A DNA stretch of 7,317 nt from DAOUMU01 sp034409055 (lineage in GTDB: Bacteria; Chloroflexota; Anaerolineae; 4572-78; J111): the NCBI GenBank assembly GCA_034409055.1, contig DAOUMU010000343.1:1-7317 (forward strand), written 5' to 3'. Every line of letters starts with the position of its first letter. The stretch's first letter is position 1. A program made the position numbers and the translations under genes. Positions 1-4,540 of this stretch are shown here, piece after piece. The notes under the pieces are model-generated. The model searched no databases, was not told the DNA's origin, and saw nothing but the letters and a program-made list of their open reading frames with translations.

Positions 1-274
1 GGCCAAACAGAGCAAAGACGATCAGCCACAGGGGGGCCAGGCGGAAGACCAGGTGTTGGTAGAAGTACAGGGGGGTCACCGGGTGCTGATAGAACCAGGC
101 AATGCCCATTTCAAAACGAACCAGGTAGGCCAGCCAGAAGCCGACCAGGACCATGGTCAGATCGGTGACGGCCAACCCGCTCCACAGCAGCAGGCGTTCG
201 GCCCAGCGGGCATTGATGGCCATGGGCCAGGGTCTGGTTAATGTCTGGTAAGATGGCTTAGCTTGTACGGTCAT
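1..274 (-). CDS. Membrane protein, probable N-terminus of a polyprenyl-phosphate sugar-1-phosphate transferase (partial)
   Basis: Translating the minus strand from the ATG at 274 gives 91 residues with no stop before the window edge, so the gene is 3'-truncated here. The start has a good SD (GGGGAG, about 7 nt upstream). After a polar stretch of about 27 residues there is a hydrophobic segment (about 28-52, ending WLAYLVRFE) and a second one (about 78-91, ending LWLIVFALFG). This layout of a membrane helix, the AYLxRFE motif, a Tyr-rich loop and a LWLxVFALFG helix is typical of the N-terminal membrane domain of exopolysaccharide polyprenyl glycosylphosphotransferases (WbaP/WcaJ/CpsE type). 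Those enzymes load the first sugar phosphate onto undecaprenyl phosphate at the inner membrane. The C-terminal catalytic domain lies outside the window, so the call rests on the N-terminus alone; another multi-pass membrane protein is possible. The gene lies downstream of a direct-repeat box at 388-420. Confidence 0.72.
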   Translation of the reverse strand, partial: MTVQAKPSYQTLTRPWPMAINARWAERLLLWSGLAVTDLTMVLVGFWLAYLVRFEMGIAWFYQHPVTPLYFYQHLVFRLAPLWLIVFALFG

Positions 275-364
275 TGTGTCACTCCCCTTTACCGTGTTAG
301 GATATTGGCTTTCGATGTTTGGGATCAAGTCTTAATATCGAATTTCCTACTGAGTACATTTGCT

Positions 365-381
365 AGTTTACCTGCATTTAA
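365..381 (-). promoter_or_regulatory. Candidate -10 elements for the sugar transferase gene
   Basis: On the minus strand TTAAAT (381 to 376) starts 17 bp after the start of the third repeat of the box at 388-420, and TAAACT (370 to 365) lies 11 bp further on. Both are 4/6 matches to TATAAT. There is no -35 match, as expected for an activator-dependent promoter. Both hexamer positions are shared with the RR1 promoter (1320-1336), where they read TTAAGT and TAAACT. Which one is used cannot be decided from sequence. The leader to the ATG at 274 would be about 85-100 nt. Confidence 0.4.
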
Positions 382-387
382 TTGGAT

Positions 388-420
388 AAGTCTGTGAAGA
401 ATCTTAGAAAAGAGTTAGAG
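388..420 (-). promoter_or_regulatory. Box A: triple 11-bp direct repeat, probable OmpR/PhoB-family operator
   Basis: The minus strand reads CTCTAAC, TTCTAAG and TTCACAG at exact 11-bp steps (starting at 420, 409 and 398). Head-to-tail half-sites one helical turn apart are the known binding mode of PhoB/OmpR-type regulators. The box sits just beyond the RR1 terminator and upstream of the sugar transferase gene, with -10-like hexamers at PhoB-like distance. The same layout recurs at 1343-1375 and 7227-7259. Which regulator binds is inference; RR1 and RR2 in this window are the obvious candidates. Confidence 0.6.
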
Positions 421-448
421 AGCAAATATAAAGGTTAGAAATTGAGAT

Positions 449-471
449 AAAAAAAGAGCCAATATGGCTCT
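449..471 (-). terminator. Rho-independent terminator after RR1
   Basis: On the minus strand a perfect 6-bp stem AGAGCC/GGCTCT with a 5-nt loop (ATATT) runs straight into seven T residues (complement of the A run at 449-455). It lies about 65 nt past the RR1 stop codon and before box A, so RR1 and the sugar transferase gene should be separate transcription units. Confidence 0.85.
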
Positions 472-535
472 CTTGATCTAGACTTGCAGAGCAAGCAACT
501 TATTGAATGCCGTGTCTCCCGGCTATTATCTTGGA

Positions 536-1243
536 TTAGGAGACTAACTGGGACACGGGTTTCGGCTCACGTAAGCGGTATCCAACGCCCCATTCAGCCA
601 GCAAATAATAAGGTTTTTTGGGCTTATTCTCAATTTTACGACGTAGATAATGGATATAAAGCTTCAGCGAGGTCAGACCAACATCTTTTTCCGTTCCCCA
701 AACTTCTCGGATCAATTCTTCGTGCGGCACAACCCGACCAACATTACGCAACAGGATAGAGAGTAGGCGAAATTCGGTAGCCGTTAATTGCACCATTTCT
801 CCCCCCACTTCTATGCGACGCTTGTTCAAATCTATTAACAAGTGACCATCATCATAAATCATGCTCTCCCTGGGAGTACGTTGACCAACACGCCTGAACA
901 GCGTTCGAATCTTTGCCAGGAGAACGGGCAATTCAAAAGGTTTGTGTAAATAAGCATCTGCGCCCAATTCCAGTACCCTAACCATACTGCGCTCATCACG
1001 CCGGTTACTAATCACCAAAATGGATTGAACGCCCAACTCTCGTAGACGACGGCAGGTTTCAAAACCGTCCATCACCGGCATCATCAAATCCAAAATGACT
1101 AAATCTGGCAAATCCCTCTGGGCAACTTCCATACCCTCCATCCCGCTCTCGGCCACGGTCACTTGATACCCCTCGTTTTTAAGAAAGAGCCTGAGCAATT
1201 GAAGTATCATCGGATCATCATCGATGAGTAAAATTTTTGTCAT
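536..1243 (-). CDS. OmpR/PhoB-family response regulator (RR1)
   Basis: This is a 235-residue two-component regulator, the usual length for the family. Residues 1-120 form a receiver domain: the acidic pocket is D8/D9/D10, the phospho-acceptor is D52 (VILDLMMPVMDG), the switch residues are S79 and Y98, and the conserved lysine is K101 (HKPF). Residues about 130-228 form a winged-helix DNA-binding domain of the KdpE/PhoB type (LTATEFRLL, then the recognition helix LKLYIHYLRRKIE and the wing ending EWGVGYRL). All phosphorylation residues are intact. The start has an SD GGGAG 7 nt upstream. No kinase gene adjoins it directly; the nearest is the kinase of the RR2 operon, transcribed in the same direction. 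Box B at 1343-1375 precedes it and a clean terminator follows, so it is probably monocistronic. The target genes are not shown by sequence. Its recognition helix closely resembles that of RR2, so overlapping targets are likely. Confidence 0.96.
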   Translation of the reverse strand: MTKILLIDDDPMILQLLRLFLKNEGYQVTVAESGMEGMEVAQRDLPDLVILDLMMPVMDGFETCRRLRELGVQSILVISNRRDERSMVRVLELGADAYLHKPFELPVLLAKIRTLFRRVGQRTPRESMIYDDGHLLIDLNKRRIEVGGEMVQLTATEFRLLSILLRNVGRVVPHEELIREVWGTEKDVGLTSLKLYIHYLRRKIENKPKKPYYLLAEWGVGYRLREPKPVSQLVS

Positions 1244-1319
1244 CGGTATACTCCCATACAGACAAAAACCAAATCTGTTCTATTTTCAGCATTTAATCAA
1301 AGAGGATAATGTTAATATA

Positions 1320-1336
1320 AGTTTAAACGCACTTAA
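1320..1336 (-). promoter_or_regulatory. Candidate -10 elements for RR1
   Basis: On the minus strand TTAAGT (1336 to 1331) starts 17 bp after the start of the third repeat of box B, and TAAACT (1325 to 1320) follows 11 bp later. They occupy exactly the same offsets as TTAAAT and TAAACT downstream of box A. A better-looking TATGAT at 1341 to 1336 is at a different offset and has no counterpart at box A. No -35 is apparent. The leader to the ATG at 1243 is about 75-85 nt. Confidence 0.38.
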
Positions 1337-1342
1337 TCATAA

Positions 1343-1375
1343 AGCCGTGTGAATATTATTAGAAAAAAGTTAGAA
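1343..1375 (-). promoter_or_regulatory. Box B: triple 11-bp direct repeat upstream of RR1, probable regulator operator
   Basis: The minus strand reads TTCTAAC, TTCTAAT and TTCACAC at exact 11-bp steps (from 1375, 1364 and 1353). Aligned with box A without gaps over 56 positions, including the downstream -10 region, 39 bases are identical. The third repeat begins TTCACA in both. Its place upstream of a response-regulator gene suggests autoregulation or regulation by RR2. Confidence 0.62.
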
Positions 1376-1402
1376 TTCTTATGGGATAAATCCAAATGCT
1401 AC

Positions 1403-1433
1403 AAAAGAGAAGAAGCTGTTCACACTTCTTCTC
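1403..1433 (-). terminator. Probable terminator of the kinase-RR2 operon
   Basis: A perfect 9-bp inverted repeat, GAGAAGAAG at 1407-1415 and CTTCTTCTC at 1425-1433, encloses a 9-nt loop. On the minus strand it is followed by TTTT. The stem is only moderately GC-rich and the U-tract is short, so termination may be incomplete. It lies about 165 nt beyond the RR2 stop and before box B. Confidence 0.6.
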
Positions 1434-1588
1434 CTCTCTGCTGTGGAGGATAGGATAAACCTGGGGGGGTGCATCACAGCCCAACTGGCTGATGGAAAAG
1501 GGTTATGTTAGCATCACAGGGTCTCTATGCAAAGGACGCGCTGTATGTTGAAACGATTCGGAGCAACTTGGGTTTCATCACTCAAATT
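1434..1588. other. Intergenic stretch with no recognised gene
   Basis: This is the 3' flank of the kinase-RR2 operon. It holds no convincing coding sequence. The only patterns seen are a 9-bp direct repeat GCATCACAG at 1471-1479 and 1511-1519, exactly 40 bp apart, a weak CAGCC/GGCTG hairpin at 1477-1491, and a G7 run near 1463-1469. It would be part of the RR2 mRNA 3' UTR if transcription continues to the hairpin at 1403-1433. Confidence 0.5.
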
Positions 1589-1606
1589 ATTTGGCCTTAG
1601 CCAAAT
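1589..1606 (-). other. Perfect hairpin spanning the RR2 stop codon
   Basis: ATTTGGC (1589-1595) and GCCAAAT (1600-1606) form a perfect 7-bp stem with a 4-nt loop that contains the RR2 stop codon (1597-1599). No T-run follows on the minus strand, so it is not a standard terminator. It could protect the mRNA 3' end or be fortuitous. Confidence 0.4.
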
Positions 1607-2295
1607 CGGTAACCAATACCCCACTCGTTGTGGATAAGGCTGGGCTTTGACGGATCTTTTTCAATTTTGCGCCGCAAGTAACTAATGTATAGGCGTAAGT
1701 AGTCTATCTCGCCTACGTACTCTGGTCCCCAAACCTCATTCAGCAGAAATTCGTGCGGAAGCATACGCCCTTTGTGTCGAGCCATAACCGACAAAAGCCG
1801 AAATTCAGTGGGGCTTAGATCAACTCGTTTGCCATCAACAGTCACTTCATGTTTGTCAAAGTCAATCATCAAGTAATCACAGGTAAAAATGGCCCTCCGA
1901 TTATCACCACCAGTATTAACATTTGAACGTGGGACACGCCTTAGTAAAGCATGGATACGGGCCGACAATTCCTCAGCCGTCACCGGTTTGACGATGTAAT
2001 CATCGGCCCCCAGATTCAACCCTTTAACCACGTCCTTCTCTGAGCCAAGAGCGGTCAGCATAATAATGGGCACATCGGACATTTCTCTAAAACGGGCACA
2101 AGTTTGCCAACCGTCCATATCGGGCAACATAATATCCAGAATGATTATATCCGGTTTAATCGCATACGCCCTTTGCAAGCCACTTCTGGCATCATTGGCG
2201 ACTTCCACCAGGAAACCTTTCTTGGTCAACATAAAACGTAAAGTTTCACTCAAATCGATATCATCTTCTATCAGTAACAGTGTAATATCATTCAT
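1597..2295 (-). CDS. OmpR/PhoB-family response regulator (RR2), partner of the adjacent kinase
   Basis: This is a 232-residue regulator. The receiver domain (about 1-120) has acidic pocket E10/D11/D12, phospho-acceptor D54 (IIILDIMLPDMDG), switch residues T81 and Y100, and K103 (VKPV). After a polar linker (about 121-135) comes a winged-helix domain (about 137-231) with LSPTEFRLL, VWGPEYVGE, the recognition helix LRLYISYLRRKIE and the wing ending EWGIGYRFG, which is KdpE-like. It starts 6 nt after the kinase stop codon, with an SD (GAGGG) overlapping the end of the kinase gene, so the two are co-transcribed and very likely a cognate pair. All catalytic residues are present, so it should act as a phosphorylation-dependent transcription factor. 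Its targets are unknown; the direct-repeat boxes in this window are candidates. Confidence 0.97.
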   Translation of the reverse strand: MNDITLLLIEDDIDLSETLRFMLTKKGFLVEVANDARSGLQRAYAIKPDIIILDIMLPDMDGWQTCARFREMSDVPIIMLTALGSEKDVVKGLNLGADDYIVKPVTAEELSARIHALLRRVPRSNVNTGGDNRRAIFTCDYLMIDFDKHEVTVDGKRVDLSPTEFRLLSVMARHKGRMLPHEFLLNEVWGPEYVGEIDYLRLYISYLRRKIEKDPSKPSLIHNEWGIGYRFG

Positions 2296-2301
2296 TCCAA
2301 C

Positions 2302-4008
2302 TCAACCCTCTATTTTCTCCTGAGGTAAAGTAAACGTAAAGCATGAACCACGCCCCAGTTCACTCTCTACCCAAATATCACCACCTTGAGATTGAATAAG
2401 TTTTTGCGTGATGTAAAGTCCTAATCCTAAACTGTGACCTTTAGCTGAATGTTCGCGCCCCCGATAGAAACGGGTAAACACATTATCGATCTCATCAGGC
2501 GGAATACCCTGGCCCTCATCACATACTGAAACCATTACCTGGCCGTTGGAAGCAGCAACCTCAACTCGTACCAGGCTGTCCTCTGGGGAATAATTAACAG
2601 CATTCTCAATAAGATGATCAAGAACAATGGACATCTGCGACTCATCAGCCCGAACCGGGATGATATGATCCTCGACTTTTAGCTCGAAGCGGTGAGTTGG
2701 AATCCGAAGTTCGAAATTAGCCAGGATTTTTTTGATGAGGACCACAATTGCCACTGGCGCCAGTTGCATGCGTATATTGCCCATCTCGATACGCGACATA
2801 TCTAAGATTTCGCTCGCGAATCTGGCCAGGCTAAAAGTCTGTGCCCGAATGTCTCTCAGCCGGGCCCTGTGGGCTTCGTTTTGCACACCGGTCTCTAGAA
2901 TCCAATCAACTGAGGTAAGAATATTCATCAACGGCGAGCGCAGACCATGTGAAGCAACCGAATACAATTCAGCCTTCTGTTCAACCTCCGCCTGCTGTTC
3001 AGCGGCCTGGCGTACATTTTCCAGCGTGATTGCCACGTTGGTGGCCAGCAACTGCAGTAAATTCAGGTCGAGCTCGTCAAAATCGCCGCTAACTTTGTTA
3101 ACTGCTTCAACAACCCCCAGTACGCGTCCCTGGACACTAAGCGGCACACACATCAATTGTTGCGTTTCGATACCGGTAACTTCATCGATTGCCGGGTTGT
3201 GGCGGGAATCAAGACTCACGTCAGACACAAGAGCTGGCTCACCCGTGCGGGCAACCCAGCCGGCAATGCTATCATATAGACCAATCTCTGGTAAGCTCTC
3301 ATCGGATACGTCGAACGCATCACTGACTAAGAATCGCAGTTTTTCTGTCTCCCAATCAACCTCTAAGATGGAGCATTGTTTAGCATCGAGAAGGAAATAA
3401 CAAGCCTCTACGAACTCAGCCATTATTTGATCTACGTCAGAATTAGCGTTCAGTCGTTGGCTTATCTGCCCGGTGATGGACAACATTTCGAGTAACGTTT
3501 GCCGCTCTTTGGCAATTCGTAATAACTCATTATTTTCCACCACAAAGGCAACCATAAGACCTAGCTGAGGAACTAACGCCTCAACGGCGCTTCGTCTTTG
3601 CTCGCCCCAAGGTCCCTTATAATCGATTTGATCCAGATGAATGGCCCCGACGACGGCCCCAAAATCCTTCAAGAGGATACGCTCTGGAAGGGAAACAACA
3701 TCCGTTTGGGATAAACTCAATACCCACCGATTTAACAGTACATCCGACTTGTCAAATTTATGGGGTCGAGCAAATCCACCACCATACATAAACAACGGAT
3801 AGGCATCATCCCCGTTGTGGGCATGGACCAATAAGACACCACGTTGCGCTCCGGTTAGTTGTACGATCTCTTGCAAACCTACTTGCAAAGCCAACAAGCG
3901 GTCATTGGTGGCATAAATTCGACGCAAAGCATTTAGTAGAATATCAGAACCATCCTGGCCCCAAAAAGATGGCATCGTTATGGTACCTGTCTCCGGATAC
4001 GGATTCAT
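2302..4008 (-). CDS. Soluble hybrid-sensor histidine kinase, GAF-GAF-HisKA-HATPase_c
   Basis: This cytoplasmic sensor kinase has no membrane segment or signal peptide. Numbered from the upstream ATG at 4014, residues about 25-160 form a divergent GAF-like domain, about 180-335 a clearer GAF domain (SIAGWVARTGEP, CVPLSVQGRVLGVVEAVNK), then a short coiled linker, a HisKA dimerisation domain with H356 (ASHGLRSPL), and a HATPase_c domain from about 415. The ATPase boxes are N471 (HLIENAVNYSP), DEGQGIP at 499-505, FTRFYRG at 513-519 and GHSLGLGLYI at 526-535. GAF domains usually bind a small molecule or cofactor; none can be named here. I prefer the ATG at 4008, because the SD AAGGAGGAG abuts the ATG at 4014 but lies about 8 nt from 4008, giving 568 residues. 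The residue after the phospho-His is Gly rather than the usual Glu/Asp. It is co-transcribed with RR2, which starts 6 nt downstream. Confidence 0.95.
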   Translation of the reverse strand: MNPYPETGTITMPSFWGQDGSDILLNALRRIYATNDRLLALQVGLQEIVQLTGAQRGVLLVHAHNGDDAYPLFMYGGGFARPHKFDKSDVLLNRWVLSLSQTDVVSLPERILLKDFGAVVGAIHLDQIDYKGPWGEQRRSAVEALVPQLGLMVAFVVENNELLRIAKERQTLLEMLSITGQISQRLNANSDVDQIMAEFVEACYFLLDAKQCSILEVDWETEKLRFLVSDAFDVSDESLPEIGLYDSIAGWVARTGEPALVSDVSLDSRHNPAIDEVTGIETQQLMCVPLSVQGRVLGVVEAVNKVSGDFDELDLNLLQLLATNVAITLENVRQAAEQQAEVEQKAELYSVASHGLRSPLMNILTSVDWILETGVQNEAHRARLRDIRAQTFSLARFASEILDMSRIEMGNIRMQLAPVAIVVLIKKILANFELRIPTHRFELKVEDHIIPVRADESQMSIVLDHLIENAVNYSPEDSLVRVEVAASNGQVMVSVCDEGQGIPPDEIDNVFTRFYRGREHSAKGHSLGLGLYITQKLIQSQGGDIWVESELGRGSCFTFTLPQEKIEG

Positions 4009-4026
4009 GAACATCTCCTCCTTCTC

Positions 4027-4071
4027 TCACCCCTCAACACGATAAAGTCCGAGACCTCTATGTTTATTCAC
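4027..4071 (-). CDS. Possible 14-residue leader peptide upstream of the histidine kinase
   Basis: A GTG at 4071 is preceded by GGGAGG with a 5-nt gap and opens a 14-codon frame (VNKHRGLGLYRVEG) that stops at 4027, 18 nt before the preferred kinase start. It begins just downstream of the extended -10 at 4087-4095. The strong SD and position fit an upstream ORF or translational coupling, but such a short frame may be chance and no homologue is known to me. Confidence 0.3.
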   Translation of the reverse strand: MNKHRGLGLYRVEG

Positions 4072-4086
4072 AATATCCTCCCTGTT

Positions 4087-4095
4087 ATTATATCA
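4087..4095 (-). promoter_or_regulatory. Extended -10 promoter proximal to the kinase gene
   Basis: The minus strand reads TG-A-TATAAT (4095 to 4087), a perfect -10 hexamer with the TGn extension. No convincing -35 lies 16-18 bp upstream, which extended -10 promoters can tolerate. Transcription would begin near 4080, placing the GGGAGG of the possible leader peptide almost at the 5' end. Confidence 0.5.
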
Positions 4096-4135
4096 TTAAA
4101 ATGTCTGGCTACATGTATGTAAAAGACAACAGGCC

Positions 4136-4160
4136 CTTTGCTTTAGCCCTCAAAGCAAAG
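4136..4160. other. Perfect 9-bp hairpin in the kinase/aldo-keto reductase intergenic region
   Basis: CTTTGCTTT (4136-4144) and AAAGCAAAG (4152-4160) are perfectly complementary around a 7-nt loop. A second, 6-bp hairpin (CAAGCT/AGCTTG, 4172-4189) lies next to it. Neither has a T-run on either strand, so neither is a clear terminator. They would fall in the 5' leader of a kinase transcript started at the distal promoter near 4317. Confidence 0.45.
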
Positions 4161-4241
4161 ACTGATCTCTTCAAGCTAAACCAAGCTTGCAGAAAAAGAA
4201 ATTACGGAAGAGATGGGAAACAAAAATGGCAAAGGAGGATT

Positions 4242-4271
4242 ATGAACAAGCCGACACAATCCCTATGTTAA
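4242..4271 (+). CDS. Possible 9-residue micro-ORF with a near-perfect SD
   Basis: AAAGGAGG at 4231-4238 is followed after 3 nt by ATG at 4242, opening MNKPTQSLC and stopping at 4271. The SD is one of the strongest in the window, but the gap is short and the peptide is tiny. No promoter was identified for it. It may be a remnant of a gene start, a regulatory micro-ORF or chance. Confidence 0.22.
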   Translation: MNKPTQSLC

Positions 4272-4316
4272 CTACAATAAATTAATTGTATGATAAAGAA
4301 CCTGACTGCTTTTAAT

Positions 4317-4322
4317 ATTTTA
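4317..4322 (-). promoter_or_regulatory. Distal -10 element for the kinase-RR2 operon
   Basis: The minus strand reads TAAAAT (4322 to 4317), a 5/6 match to TATAAT, starting exactly 17 bp after the start of the second repeat of box D. This is the classic PhoB-box to -10 distance. A transcript from here would have a leader of about 300 nt before the kinase start. Confidence 0.45.
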
Positions 4323-4332
4323 CCACAAAAAA

Positions 4333-4350
4333 GTTTGAATTTGGTTTGAA
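4333..4350 (-). promoter_or_regulatory. Box D: perfect TTCAAAC-N4-TTCAAAC direct repeat
   Basis: On the minus strand two identical TTCAAAC heptamers lie 11 bp apart (starting at 4350 and 4339), with a -10-like TAAAAT 17 bp after the start of the second. The plus strand reads GTTTGAA twice. A 20-bp copy with one mismatch occurs at 4470-4489. It is probably a binding site for an OmpR/PhoB-family regulator acting on the kinase-RR2 operon; an effect on the divergent reductase is also possible. Confidence 0.58.
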
Positions 4351-4405
4351 AATATTAGAGATTTTAACAAATAGGTCAATCTGCTCCAATATTTAAGGTT
4401 GATTT

Positions 4406-4435
4406 TTGATAAATTAATACAAAGACGGTTATAAT
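4406..4435 (+). promoter_or_regulatory. Strong sigma70-like promoter for the aldo/keto reductase
   Basis: TTGATA (4406-4411, 5/6 to TTGACA) and a perfect TATAAT (4430-4435) are separated by 18 bp. Transcription should begin near 4442, giving a leader of about 99 nt before the ATG at 4541. The leader contains box E. An inverted repeat GGTTATA/TATAACC (4427-4433 and 4447-4453) overlaps the -10 and start site and could be a further operator. Confidence 0.7.
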
Positions 4436-4453
4436 TTTACCATATATATAACC
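4427..4453. repeat. Inverted repeat over the reductase -10 element
   Basis: GGTTATA at 4427-4433 and TATAACC at 4447-4453 are perfect 7-bp arms with a 13-bp centre that covers most of the -10 and the predicted start site. A dimeric repressor site is a reasonable guess, but the AT-rich composition makes chance symmetry possible. Confidence 0.35.
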
Positions 4454-4459
4454 ATAGTA
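4454..4459 (-). promoter_or_regulatory. -10-like element associated with box E
   Basis: The minus strand reads TACTAT (4459 to 4454), 4/6 to TATAAT, starting 17 bp after the start of the second repeat of box E. This offset is identical to that at box D. It would give a leftward transcript toward the kinase with a leader of more than 400 nt, so it may be secondary. Confidence 0.3.
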
Positions 4460-4469
4460 CCATGTTAAG

Positions 4470-4487
4470 GTTTGAATTTAGTTTGAA
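4470..4487 (-). promoter_or_regulatory. Box E: perfect TTCAAAC-N4-TTCAAAC direct repeat
   Basis: The minus strand has TTCAAAC starting at 4487 and 4476, an 11-bp step. It matches box D over 20 bp with one mismatch and lies 137 bp from it, close to 13 helical turns. It falls within the predicted 5' leader of the reductase, so bound protein could also block that transcript or loop with box D around the reductase promoter. Confidence 0.55.
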
Positions 4488-4540
4488 AACAGACATTTAA
4501 CCACACTCAAATGAAATCTCAGTACATTCAGGAGGAAACT

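Noticed and set aside
1336..1341. TATGAT as the -10 of the RR1 promoter
   Set aside because: It is a good hexamer but begins only 12 bp after the third repeat start, and the equivalent position at box A is not -10-like; the shared offsets were preferred, though this is not excluded.
1461..1519. GCATCACAG direct repeat, 40 bp apart, as a CRISPR-like or operator array
   Set aside because: Only two 9-bp copies with unrelated flanks; likely chance.
2732..3400. 222-codon plus-strand open frame
   Set aside because: It lies antisense within the histidine kinase gene, whose domains are clear; the composition is Ser/Thr/Arg-rich shadow sequence without recognisable motifs.
4014..4014. Upstream ATG at 4014 as the kinase start
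   Set aside because: The SD AAGGAGGAG directly abuts it with no spacing; the ATG at 4008 has about 8 nt and is the better start.
388..4487. Calling the repeat boxes true Pho boxes or naming the regulators PhoB/KdpE
   Set aside because: The phasing fits the family, but the heptamer is not the E. coli PhoB sequence, and no phosphate or potassium transport genes are present.
4511..4540. Upstream ATG at 4511 as the reductase start
   Set aside because: It has no SD, and the ten extra residues overlap the SD CAGGAGG that serves the ATG at 4541; homology begins after 4541.
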